Assembly (NCBI RefSeq): GCF_902809855.1
Contig: NZ_CADDWJ010000003.1
Coordinates: 124,001 to 188,000 of the forward strand
Direction: 5' to 3'
Source: Acinetobacter sp. Marseille-Q1618
GTDB lineage: Bacteria; Pseudomonadota; Gammaproteobacteria; Pseudomonadales; Moraxellaceae
DNA: 64,000 bases
The position numbers were made by a program, and so were the translations under genes. Below are positions 1 through 7,728 of the stretch, piece after piece (position 1 is the stretch's first letter; the number at the start of each line of letters is the position of its first letter). A model generated the notes under the pieces. The model saw nothing but the letters and a program-made list of their open reading frames with translations. It made no database searches and had not been told where the DNA came from.

Positions 1-2053
1 ATTTAACAACGACCTGCATCATCCACTCAGGAATATGTTCTTTCCCTTGTTTTAATTTTTCTTCAAATCGGGATTTTGCAAAGAATATACCCGATGGTTT
101 ACTCCATTTTTCAAATAATGCTTTATATTCCTCTTCGTCTGGCGCAAGTTGTAAAGCTTGATCAATCCAGAACAATGCCAAATAGCGATTTTTCTCAATT
201 CCCATGCCATCTTCACAACTAAAAGCATATAGATAGGCTAACCATGCATGTTGATCATAGTCCCGATTCAGCATAATTTCAGGAATAATCTCTTGCAAAA
301 GTGTCTGTTGCTGTTCAGGTGTACCTTCATTGTTCATAAGATGAATATAAGAACTCAATACCTGATTTTTCTTTAATTGTGCTGCACGTTGTAATTGTTG
401 CAAAATTGCTTGTACTTGTGTTTGCGGTTTATTGTCTTGTTCCATCAAAGCGTTATATTGTTGCAAAGCTTGTTCGGCAACTGCCTCAGGATGTTCCAAA
501 GCAACAGCGTGTTCTAGCCATTGACGAGATAAATCCTCATCACGATAGCGAGCCATATCACCATGCCCACCAAACCCCTCACCTTTTAACAATAAGCCCA
601 GCTCATACGCACTATGTGCATGCCCTTTTACTGCCAAATCACATAAAATTTTATGCACTGTCACATATTGACGATCAACATAAAATAGTCGTAATGCATA
701 CTCAGCATTATAGGTGCTGCTTGAATCATCATGCGCTATCACTTTTTCAGGATCTAAAACATATTCTCCTTTGCGGAATCCCCAAATACCAGCTTCAGAA
801 GCCGCCGCTAAAATCGTTATGATAAAAGCACTGTCTTCAAAAGGCTGCAACAAAGTAAGTAAACGATAACGTAAATGGCTATGATCCTGAATCAGTTCAG
901 GAAATTTCACAAACAACCAACATATATCACTCACCAGACGTTCATGTGCATCGAGTGCCCAAAATAAGTCATACTCATGCTCTTTGAGTAAAAAGTCGAC
1001 AACTTCAACCAAACGTTGCGCAAAATGTTGGCTTCTTGCATACAGTTGCTTTTCATCGTCGCGAATATTCCACTCTAAAAAACGGGTGTATTGCAGCAAG
1101 ACTTCTGTATGGCGAAAATTATTTAAATCAAATTGAATGATTTCTTCAAATAATTTTTCATATTGCAACACACGAGCTTGATCAGAAACAGCAGGATATT
1201 CACATTCTAGCCAGTCATAATATTTGGTAATTAGTAACTCATTAAATTTTTCTTGAGGTAAATTTTGGCAAACTGGGCTTTGTAAAAAAGCATCAATGCT
1301 GTCATGTTCATGACCATACCAACGTGGATATAAATAATAGACATAGTTTCTAAGTGCAGGGATAAACTCAGCATCACATGACAATGCACAATTCAACCAA
1401 TACAGTACAGGATAGTCTTTTTCCTCCTGATTCGGTTCAGGTAACTGGCTTGGTACATTCATACGTTGTGGGTTAGACTGACCAAAATGCTGTAAAAATG
1501 CCAAACTTTCAGGACTATAATGCTCTTGTAGAGCCAAATCAACAGCATCATTCCAAAACCAATACGGCAAACGTAAAAAACCTGTTAATAACAATAAACT
1601 TAGATACACCCACGGACATTTTTCATCAATTTCAATGGCTTTCATAAACCAATAGAATGACATGTCTTTGGCAATTTCCGCCCGATCCCATGCCGCTTGA
1701 CTCACATAATGTGCATAGTCAGAACCACGTTCTGCTGAAGCAACATTACTCCAAAATTGTCCCAGCAAATAAGCACTATATAAACTCGGTGCTTGCTGAT
1801 GCCATAAGTTTAACTGTGCAACGATTTGCTGTTGATTCCAATGCGCTAATTTTTGAAATTTTTCAATTTCACACCATTCAAAAAACTGGTGTTCCATCGG
1901 CAAATTAGACTTCACTTTGGCTTGTAAACTAATTGGATAAATTTCATCATAGAAATGATTAAGTTGGGTAAATTGTGCATTTTGGAATAAGTTCAACAAG
2001 TTTTGTAAAATCTGCCGATACTCATGCAATTCTAATTTTCTTTGTTCAAGCAT
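1..2053 (-). CDS. DUF4034/Sel1-like repeat protein, 3' end outside the window
   Basis: A continuous minus-strand reading frame runs from ATG at 2053 to the window edge without a stop, about 684 codons, so its C-terminus is missing. It is rich in Trp, Tyr, Gln and Leu. A middle segment (around residues 225-250) contains YLYPRWYGHEHD, resembling the PRW(G)G core of DUF4034. A Sel1/TPR-like stretch follows near residues 480-540 (GHAHSAYELGLLL, then a second helical unit). There is no signal peptide or membrane segment, so it is probably cytoplasmic. Sel1-type repeats usually mediate protein contacts; no function can be given. The start has only a weak ribosome site. It is the last gene before the left edge and reads in the same direction as the methyltransferase behind it. 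Confidence 0.75.
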   Translation of the reverse strand, partial: MLEQRKLELHEYRQILQNLLNLFQNAQFTQLNHFYDEIYPISLQAKVKSNLPMEHQFFEWCEIEKFQKLAHWNQQQIVAQLNLWHQQAPSLYSAYLLGQFWSNVASAERGSDYAHYVSQAAWDRAEIAKDMSFYWFMKAIEIDEKCPWVYLSLLLLTGFLRLPYWFWNDAVDLALQEHYSPESLAFLQHFGQSNPQRMNVPSQLPEPNQEEKDYPVLYWLNCALSCDAEFIPALRNYVYYLYPRWYGHEHDSIDAFLQSPVCQNLPQEKFNELLITKYYDWLECEYPAVSDQARVLQYEKLFEEIIQFDLNNFRHTEVLLQYTRFLEWNIRDDEKQLYARSQHFAQRLVEVVDFLLKEHEYDLFWALDAHERLVSDICWLFVKFPELIQDHSHLRYRLLTLLQPFEDSAFIITILAAASEAGIWGFRKGEYVLDPEKVIAHDDSSSTYNAEYALRLFYVDRQYVTVHKILCDLAVKGHAHSAYELGLLLKGEGFGGHGDMARYRDEDLSRQWLEHAVALEHPEAVAEQALQQYNALMEQDNKPQTQVQAILQQLQRAAQLKKNQVLSSYIHLMNNEGTPEQQQTLLQEIIPEIMLNRDYDQHAWLAYLYAFSCEDGMGIEKNRYLALFWIDQALQLAPDEEEYKALFEKWSKPSGIFFAKSRFEEKLKQGKEHIPEWMMQVVVK

Positions 2054-2173
2054 TTTTAAATTCTTCGTGTTTGATCTTAAAATTATTGATGATTTAAATT
2101 TATTACTGCGTCACATACAAATATGTCAACCGTGAAAATCTAACAAGGATTTTGGTAATAAAAAAGACACTTT

Positions 2174-2842
2174 TTATAGCGTCTTGTAAAAATTTACATT
2201 ACGAAACTCTTTGGCTTCATCCAAATCAGGCCAAGTCGTCGCACTACGTTCATCCAACTTTTGATAATGTGGATGACTAAAATTCTTAACACGACTATCT
2301 GCCACCCACACTTCAGGCGCAAATTTTAAAAACTCATCCAAGAAAAAACGATTGCATTGGTCATATAAAACATCGGCTGCGAGCAAAACATCTACTTGCT
2401 CAGCCTTATAAAGATCATCTAAATATTCAAGCTCGACATCATTGAGCAAGGCATTTTCACGACAAGCATCCAAACTGAATTGATCTATATCGCAACAAAT
2501 CACACGTTTCGCCCCTGCCAGTTTTGCAGCAATCGCAACCACACCTGAGCCTGCGCCAAAGTCTAGCACCACTTTATCTTTAACATGCTGTGGCTCTGCA
2601 AGTAACCATTGTGCCATAGCCAAACCCGATGCCCAACAAAAGATCCAATACGGCGTATCATTCCAAATCCTACGGATCGCTTCATCATCCAAACGATCTG
2701 TTGGAAATACAGGTGGAATTAACCATAGAGAAATTGGTGTATCTGGCAATTGTTGTACTAATAATTCACATTGCGGAATGGCGTCATGTAAAGCATCGAG
2801 TAAATGTTGAGGGGCTTTTGGAAATTGAAATGTGCAGCTCAT
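2174..2842 (-). CDS. class I SAM-dependent methyltransferase (ETFB-lysine/L11 methyltransferase-like)
   Basis: This 222-residue protein has a Rossmann methyltransferase core. Motif I is VVLDFGAGSGVVAIAAKLAG at about residues 92-111, followed by the acidic ICCDID strand end and a VLLAADVLYD motif resembling the D-x-x-Y signature of protein-lysine methyltransferases near PrmA and METTL20. The substrate is therefore likely a protein side chain, but this is inferred. The region before motif I (SLWLIPP, PYWIFCWASG) is the usual substrate-side cap of this subfamily. It is cytoplasmic, with no signal or membrane segment. It lies downstream of folD on the same strand, separated by a structured intergenic repeat, so cotranscription is uncertain. 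Confidence 0.8.
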   Translation of the reverse strand: MSCTFQFPKAPQHLLDALHDAIPQCELLVQQLPDTPISLWLIPPVFPTDRLDDEAIRRIWNDTPYWIFCWASGLAMAQWLLAEPQHVKDKVVLDFGAGSGVVAIAAKLAGAKRVICCDIDQFSLDACRENALLNDVELEYLDDLYKAEQVDVLLAADVLYDQCNRFFLDEFLKFAPEVWVADSRVKNFSHPHYQKLDERSATTWPDLDEAKEFRNVNFYKTL

Positions 2843-2872
2843 AGTTTCTTTTAATTCATATTTATATTTTTA

Positions 2873-2971
2873 GGAATCTCCCCTAACCCCTCTTTAAAAA
2901 GAGGGGAACTTCCATCTAGATATTGATGGTTCGTTTTCCCTCCTTTGAAAAAGGAGGGTTAGGGAGGATTT
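2873..2971. repeat. bipartite inverted-repeat element between folD and the methyltransferase gene
   Basis: Two arms form a nested inverted repeat. Arm 1 holds a perfect hairpin CCCCTCTTT/AAAGAGGGG (2887-2895 with 2898-2906). Arm 2 holds CCCTCCTTT/AAAGGAGGG (2938-2946 with 2950-2958). Outside them AATCTCCCCTAACCC pairs with GGGTTAGGGAGGATT with two mismatches. The design resembles REP/BIME or MITE-type intergenic repeats. No U-tract follows either hairpin, so it is not a classical terminator. Confidence 0.75.
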
Positions 2972-2973
2972 AA

Positions 2974-3822
2974 TTAACCCAATTCTTTTTCAGCAGCTTC
3001 TACTGTCTGACGAATCAAAGTGGTAATCGTCATCGGCCCTACACCACCTGGTACAGGTGTATAAGCAGAAGCAATCTCTTCAATGCCTACCAGTTGAATA
3101 TCACCAACCCCACCGCCATCACGTGGATGGAAACCAGCATCTACAACGACAGCACCTTGTTTAATCCAATCTTTTTGAATGAGTTCAGCTTTACCTACTG
3201 CACCAACAATAATATCTGCTTGCTTCACAAAGCTTGCTAAATCTTGAGTACGGCTATGACAAATCGTCACCGTAGCATTCGCCTCAAGCAACATTGCTGC
3301 CATTGGTTTACCTAAAATTGCTGAACGACCGACGACAACCGCATGCTTACCAGCAATTTCAATATTATTTTCTTTTAAAATCGTCATGATGCCTGCTGGA
3401 GTTGCTGAACCGTATGCAGCCTCACCCATTGCCATACGACCAAAACCAAGACAAGTTACCCCATCCACATCTTTTGCCAATGAAATTGCATCGAAGCACG
3501 CACGTTCATCAATTTGCGCAGGCACAGGATGTTGTAGCAAAATACCATGCACATCGGGATTAGCATTTAATTTTTCAATTTCAGCCAATAACTGCTCAGT
3601 GGTCGTTTCTGTTGGTAATTCAACTTTTAAAGAATCCATACCGACACGGCGACACGCATTCCCTTTCATACGCACATATGTTGCAGATGCACCATCATCC
3701 CCCACTAAAATCGTTGCTAGAATTGGGGTACGACCTGTTTTTGCTTTTAACGCTTCTACACGTGTTAACAAGTCAGCTTCAATTTGTTTTGCCAATGCAC
3801 GACCATCTAAAACTAATGCCAC
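2974..3822 (-). CDS. folD: bifunctional methylenetetrahydrofolate dehydrogenase/cyclohydrolase
   Basis: FolD interconverts 5,10-methylene-, 5,10-methenyl- and 10-formyl-tetrahydrofolate with NADP in the cytoplasm, supplying one-carbon units. Visible family features are the catalytic Tyr-x3-Lys region ([16 protein letters not shown]), the [10 protein letters not shown] loop, [12 protein letters not shown], the nucleotide-binding [17 protein letters not shown] and the C-terminal [15 protein letters not shown] place the start at GTG 3822 ([12 protein letters not shown]), because a good GGAG site lies 7 nt upstream and the resulting 282 residues match the usual family length; a longer reading frame to 3861 adds 13 unlikely residues. 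It is the only gene between the tRNA cluster and the repeat element. The call is secure. Confidence 0.96.
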   Translation of the reverse strand: MALVLDGRALAKQIEADLLTRVEALKAKTGRTPILATILVGDDGASATYVRMKGNACRRVGMDSLKVELPTETTTEQLLAEIEKLNANPDVHGILLQHPVPAQIDERACFDAISLAKDVDGVTCLGFGRMAMGEAAYGSATPAGIMTILKENNIEIAGKHAVVVGRSAILGKPMAAMLLEANATVTICHSRTQDLASFVKQADIIVGAVGKAELIQKDWIKQGAVVVDAGFHPRDGGGVGDIQLVGIEEIASAYTPVPGGVGPMTITTLIRQTVEAAEKELG

Positions 3823-3929
3823 GGCACATCTCCAAGGTTGATCTGAATCAATTTCGCACATAATACATGATTATTTTGACTATTTTATTCTATATGCCGA
3901 AATTATGTGCATATACATTCTGATAAGTA

Positions 3930-3957
3930 TTGTTTTTTTTTCAAAGATTGCTAATAT
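3930..3957 (+). promoter_or_regulatory. possible sigma70 promoter of the tRNA-Cys/tRNA-Leu cluster
   Basis: TTGTTT (3930-3935) and TAATAT (3952-3957) are separated by 16 bp and lie 17 bp before tRNA-Cys. The boxes match the consensus only partly. Confidence 0.4.
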
Positions 3958-3974
3958 GTGCATCACCAAGAGAT

Positions 3975-4048
3975 GGCGGGGTGGCAGAGTGGTCATGCAG
4001 CGGACTGCAACTCCGTGTACGCCGGTTCGATTCCGACCTCCGCCTCCA
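3975..4048 (+). tRNA. tRNA-Cys (GCA)
   Basis: A 74-nt cloverleaf with acceptor stem GGCGGGG/CTCCGCC (one G-U pair), a T-arm with GGTTCGATTCC, and anticodon GCA at 4017-4019 in the loop CTGCAAC. The discriminator is U and CCA is encoded at 4046-4048. It is followed 10 nt later by tRNA-Leu, most likely in one transcript. Confidence 0.96.
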
Positions 4049-4058
4049 ATCTTGTTTA

Positions 4059-4144
4059 GCCCGAGTGGTGAAATCGGTAGACACAGGGGATTTAAAATCC
4101 CCCGCCCACAAAGCGTGCCAGTTCGAGTCTGGCCTCGGGCACCA
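4059..4144 (+). tRNA. tRNA-Leu (TAA), copy 1
   Basis: An 86-nt class II tRNA with acceptor GCCCGAG/CTCGGGC, a long variable arm, T-arm GTTCGAGTC and anticodon TAA at 4093-4095 in the loop TTTAAAA. CCA is encoded. The same 86 nt recur at 7132-7217. The trailer folds back on the CCA end (GCACCATTTTAA with TTAAAGTGGTGC). Confidence 0.96.
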
Positions 4145-4178
4145 TTTTAATACTTCTTAAAGTGGTGCAATAAAATTT

Positions 4179-4200
4179 CCAGCGATAAGCTGGTTTTTTT
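4179..4200 (+). terminator. intrinsic terminator of the tRNA-Cys/tRNA-Leu transcript
   Basis: Stem CCAGC/GCTGG with loop GATAA, followed by seven T residues, 35 nt after the tRNA-Leu CCA end. Confidence 0.85.
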
Positions 4201-4355
4201 ATGCCTAAAATTTCACTCTAAAATACTTAATCTTTTACACTCAGAAATTAACAGCAATCAAAGCAAGTAAATTTTAGTCAATCGCTTGCCCAAGTTTCCA
4301 CTCAGCACGTACAATGTTGTAATTTTTAAATTTTGTGGTTTGATAAGGCATTGTA

Positions 4356-5117
4356 GTGAATTCGCGACAATCCCTAATGACGAATATGCGCACATCCCAA
4401 CAAGTTTCTATTTATTTACAGCAATTGCAGAAAAAATATCCTCAGGCATTTAAACATAATTATTTGTTTTATAGCCAAATAAAAACCAAAGGAATTTTGG
4501 ATGAATTACGTGAATTTATCCCTTGGGTACTTGCTGTTATGATTTTCGTCAGCATTGATTTTGTATTGGGTCATTTTATTGAGAGCAATTTTCAACAATT
4601 TGACAGTACCCAATCCAAAGGTATTGCCATACTCATCATCATGTTATTTTTCATGTTGATTGTCCCAATAATTATCAAGCAAATTAAGCACAGTTCCACA
4701 CATCTTTACCAACAATTTAAAAATATTCCACTTAAACTTGCTGTTATTATTATTCTGCAAATCTTAAATATTGCTTTTATTCAAAGTATGTTCTTACAAG
4801 GCGTTTTATTCTTTTTTGCATTAAGCTTTGGTTTTGTAAAATTTTATAAAGAAAATATGTTTAGGGAAAATACCAGTAATATTGATTATTATCAATTACA
4901 ACAAGTACGTCGTGCTTGTTTTTGGTCGTATAAACAAGCCCTAAAAGCCAAATCAAAGTTGAAATATTTAAGCAAAAATTCTGAAAAAGCACAGCAAATG
5001 CAAACACAACTAGCACAATATTTGGAATTGCATTTACAACTTTTAAAATATGAAAATGAAATGTCCAAGTCTTATAAATTTATCGACTTGGACGAATATA
5101 TGGATAGTTTGATGTGA
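4356..5117 (+). CDS. unknown membrane protein with C-terminal helical tail
   Basis: A 253-residue protein of no family I recognise. It has at least three hydrophobic segments: about residues 55-75 (WVLAVMIFVSIDFVLG), 90-110 (GIAILIIMLFFMLIVPIII) and 125-158 (LAVIIILQILNIAFIQ continuing into a second stretch). A Lys/Gln-rich tail of about 90 residues follows and looks helical, possibly coiled coil. The start is taken as GTG 4356 because AAGG lies about 8 nt upstream; the next Met (4377) has no ribosome site. It lies in the 3-kb interval between the two tRNA-Leu copies, convergent with phoD. The function is unknown. Confidence 0.7.
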   Translation: MNSRQSLMTNMRTSQQVSIYLQQLQKKYPQAFKHNYLFYSQIKTKGILDELREFIPWVLAVMIFVSIDFVLGHFIESNFQQFDSTQSKGIAILIIMLFFMLIVPIIIKQIKHSSTHLYQQFKNIPLKLAVIIILQILNIAFIQSMFLQGVLFFFALSFGFVKFYKENMFRENTSNIDYYQLQQVRRACFWSYKQALKAKSKLKYLSKNSEKAQQMQTQLAQYLELHLQLLKYENEMSKSYKFIDLDEYMDSLM

Positions 5118-5153
5118 TTTGCTAAGCATTATCACTTAAATCATTAGCATTGT

Positions 5154-6923
5154 TTAAGCTATTTTTGCAACATTTTTCATCACTGTAAGATTTTCATCCA
5201 ATATCACTGTGTAGTTTCTTTGCGTATCGATTGCATATTGTTTATCTTTAATCGTATTCACAAAAATCCAATCGGCTTGCACATTTTTCTCAGTGAAAGT
5301 TACTAACAAATACCCTCTTTGGTTTAAATTGGTATATGCCAACTCATCAATCAATGTCGTAAATGCCATTTCAAACTGCTGCAACTGTGCCAGTGGAATA
5401 TTTAGATATTTTTCTATCCCTGGCGAACTCACCGAACTGGTCGCAAGTTCTACACCAACCAAATCCCCAGTTTGACTGTGCAAATTTGAGAACCATGCAT
5501 TATGGGTATCTCCTGCAAGCACCACCAGTTTCTTTTTCAAGCTTTTTAAAGTGCCATATAAAATCTCACGCTCAGCATAATAACCATCCCAAGCATCTAG
5601 ATTATAAGGCACAACAGTAGTCACACGTGCCTTCTCAGCTTCAGTCAAACGTGGATCATTTTGCATTAAACGCATTTTTATGGTGACTAATTCTGTGATC
5701 TGCTGATTCATTTTCAACAAAGTGTCATTACTGACATTTCCACTGGTAATTGCTGCCAAAGACATTAACAGTTCTGCAGGAATGAGCATTTTAGACATCA
5801 ATACTTGTTGTCCAAGCACACTCCATGTTGCAGTTGACTGTGCTAACTTTTTTTGTAACCAATCACGTTGATTATAACCCATCAATGTCCGCATCGGATT
5901 GGTTAAATCAGTCTGAAAACGTTTTGTATCTAGCCCTGTTGCCGTCATGTAGTCTGCATAATCTAATTGTTTATCACGTGCCAAAATACGTGTATCCAAC
6001 ATGGTCAGCTCGACCAAACTGCCAAAATTAAACTGACGATAGATATTTAAATGATCATTTTCAGAAATAGGACGAATTGGCATCCATACAAAATAAGCTT
6101 GTAAAGCTGCCAACTTACGCTCAATAAATTTTCCTTCATTGTCTTGATGATTTTCAGCACCGTCTTTCCAAGTATCATTACTCAACTCATGGTCATCCCA
6201 CACCACAATAAATGGATGACGCTGATGGGCTGCTTGTAAGTCTACATCGGTACGGTATAAGGCATAACGTTTACGATAATCATCTAATTGTATAATTTCT
6301 TTATTGTTATCTGCTGCCAAAGTACGTCCGAGTTTTACAGCATCTTCTGTAGCATAACCACCCTGCCCATATTCATAAATATAATCCCCCAAATGAATGA
6401 TTACATCCACATCCTGCTTTGCCATTTCTTTATAAACATGGAAATAACCCGCAGGATAATTCGAGCATGAACACACAGCAAACTGTACTTTATGGCTAGT
6501 TTCAGGCAACGTTTTAGTGCGCCCGATCGGTGAAATCACATTGCCAAATTTAAAACGATAATAATAATGTTGATTTGATCTTAATTTATTGGCATCAACT
6601 TTCACTGTAAAATCTTGTGCTTTTGAGGTTTGTACTTTTCCTGAATTGACAATTTGTGTGAATTTTTCATCACTTGCAATTTCCCAAACAACTTCTAAAC
6701 GCAAAGTTGTATCTTGCGGTGTTAAACGTGTCCATAAAATCACACGATCTTTCAATGGATCACCACTGGCAACCCCATGTAAAAACTCAACTTTTATGCT
6801 AGGTTGAGTTGAATCATTGTCTTTATCATCACCACAAGCCGTTAAACTGATCGGTAAAGATAAAGCCCCAAAACCTGCCAATGTACTTTGTATTAATTTA
6901 CGACGTGAAATTGAGTTAGACAT
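5154..6923 (-). CDS. phoD: alkaline phosphatase D family protein with Tat lipoprotein signal
   Basis: PhoD enzymes are secreted Ca/Fe-dependent phosphodiesterases/phosphatases that release phosphate. The N-terminus has a twin-arginine signal (SRRKLIQ) ending in a lipobox-like LTAC, so it is probably a Tat-exported lipoprotein. A PhoD N-domain follows (VASGDPLKDRVILWTRLTP), then the metallophosphatase motifs CSNYPAGYFHVYKEM, IIHLGDYIYEYG, VVWDDHELSND and LAGDTHNAWFSN. The length, 589 residues, is slightly above the usual 520-580 because of an insert around residues 380-440. The start has an AGGG site 8 nt upstream. The natural substrate cannot be read from sequence; the gene stands alone between the two tRNA-Leu copies. 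Confidence 0.9.
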   Translation of the reverse strand: MSNSISRRKLIQSTLAGFGALSLPISLTACGDDKDNDSTQPSIKVEFLHGVASGDPLKDRVILWTRLTPQDTTLRLEVVWEIASDEKFTQIVNSGKVQTSKAQDFTVKVDANKLRSNQHYYYRFKFGNVISPIGRTKTLPETSHKVQFAVCSCSNYPAGYFHVYKEMAKQDVDVIIHLGDYIYEYGQGGYATEDAVKLGRTLAADNNKEIIQLDDYRKRYALYRTDVDLQAAHQRHPFIVVWDDHELSNDTWKDGAENHQDNEGKFIERKLAALQAYFVWMPIRPISENDHLNIYRQFNFGSLVELTMLDTRILARDKQLDYADYMTATGLDTKRFQTDLTNPMRTLMGYNQRDWLQKKLAQSTATWSVLGQQVLMSKMLIPAELLMSLAAITSGNVSNDTLLKMNQQITELVTIKMRLMQNDPRLTEAEKARVTTVVPYNLDAWDGYYAEREILYGTLKSLKKKLVVLAGDTHNAWFSNLHSQTGDLVGVELATSSVSSPGIEKYLNIPLAQLQQFEMAFTTLIDELAYTNLNQRGYLLVTFTEKNVQADWIFVNTIKDKQYAIDTQRNYTVILDENLTVMKNVAKIA

Positions 6924-7093
6924 TGTTTTTCCCTAATTTTTTGTTCTTATAACTTAGAGAGGAAATATTGCTTTTTGATCTCAAATTGATGACACAATGA
7001 TGATAATTTTCAAGTTTTTGAATTTCAACTGTTGTTTTTTACAACAAGCCTCATTGAATTGATTGAAAAGAAAGCAAATAATCATAAATGCGC

Positions 7094-7122
7094 TTGCCAA
7101 GCTTTATTTTGTTCTTTATTAT
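7094..7122 (+). promoter_or_regulatory. promoter of tRNA-Leu copy 2
   Basis: TTGCCA (7094-7099) and TATTAT (7117-7122) are spaced by 17 bp. A GC-containing discriminator (TGCGC) follows, as in stable-RNA promoters. The position gives almost no leader before the tRNA at 7132. Confidence 0.7.
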
Positions 7123-7131
7123 TGCGCTCAT

Positions 7132-7217
7132 GCCCGAGTGGTGAAATCGGTAGACACAGGGGATTTAAAATCCCCCGCCCACAAAGCGTGCCAGTTCGAG
7201 TCTGGCCTCGGGCACCA
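7132..7217 (+). tRNA. tRNA-Leu (TAA), copy 2
   Basis: Identical over all 86 nt to the copy at 4059-4144, with the same anticodon and encoded CCA. The first 30 or so trailer bases are also conserved; one base change makes the trailer hairpin with the CCA end a perfect pairing (GCACCATTTTAA/TTAAAATGGTGC). It has its own promoter and terminator. Confidence 0.96.
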
Positions 7218-7250
7218 TTTTAATACTTCTTAAAATGGTGCAATAAAAAT

Positions 7251-7272
7251 CCTGCATTATGCAGGTTTTTTT
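7251..7272 (+). terminator. intrinsic terminator of tRNA-Leu copy 2
   Basis: CCTGCA/TGCAGG with a 3-nt loop, followed by seven T residues. The stem sequence differs from the terminator after copy 1, so the duplicated block ends before it. Confidence 0.85.
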
Positions 7273-7334
7273 ATGTCTAAATTTTATAGCCAAAACTCAT
7301 AACATACATTGCATCAATAAAAATAAAGAGCGGC

Positions 7335-7649
7335 TTACCACTCTCTATTTGAAATTAACTCTTCCATTTCAACATCCATATAACCTTGATCTTGCGCCAC
7401 CATCATCATTGCTTCTGCAATATAATCAGCTGCCGTATCATCCAAAGATGAATCAAGGTCTTCAAACTGTGGTTTCATTTTATTAATTTCAACCACAGTA
7501 TTATGGGCAACATGATAAAGCTCATCATCTGTTAAGCTTGATTTTGCAATCTTTTTTGCAAATGCTTCGATCATTTGTTTGACTTCAGCAACTAAAATAT
7601 CTGGATAGTAATCATCGTCAAACATAGGGAGAAGTAAATCGTTAAACAT
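7335..7649 (-). CDS. DUF5713-like small acidic protein
   Basis: This 104-residue acidic protein has the pattern I associate with DUF5713: an N-terminal FDDDYYPDILVAEVK, a central LTDDELYHVAHNTVVEIN and a C-terminal MEELISNREW. It has no signal peptide or membrane segment, so a cytoplasmic helical protein is expected. The function of the family is unknown to me. A ribosome site (TTAGG) lies 5 nt before the ATG. It reads towards tRNA-Leu copy 2 and is probably monocistronic. Confidence 0.75.
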   Translation of the reverse strand: MFNDLLLPMFDDDYYPDILVAEVKQMIEAFAKKIAKSSLTDDELYHVAHNTVVEINKMKPQFEDLDSSLDDTAADYIAEAMMMVAQDQGYMDVEMEELISNREW

Positions 7650-7728
7650 ATGAACCTAATATTTAGTATTCGATAAGCGCATCTATATAACATAATGCAT
7701 ACAAAACAACAAACTTCTCCCTGAAAAA

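Noticed and set aside
379-822. 147-codon plus-strand ORF near the left edge
   Set aside because: It lies opposite the long open frame of the DUF4034-like gene, which continues beyond the window.
3386-3841. 151-codon plus-strand ORF
   Set aside because: It lies wholly antisense to folD, whose motifs are unmistakable.
6977-6996. Possible Pho-box-like GTGTCAT/TTGAGAT pair upstream of phoD
   Set aside because: Only one half-site matches the consensus; the other is too weak to report as an operator.
7032-7223. Short ORF through tRNA-Leu copy 2
   Set aside because: Its last part is the tRNA sequence itself; the same peptide occurs with copy 1.
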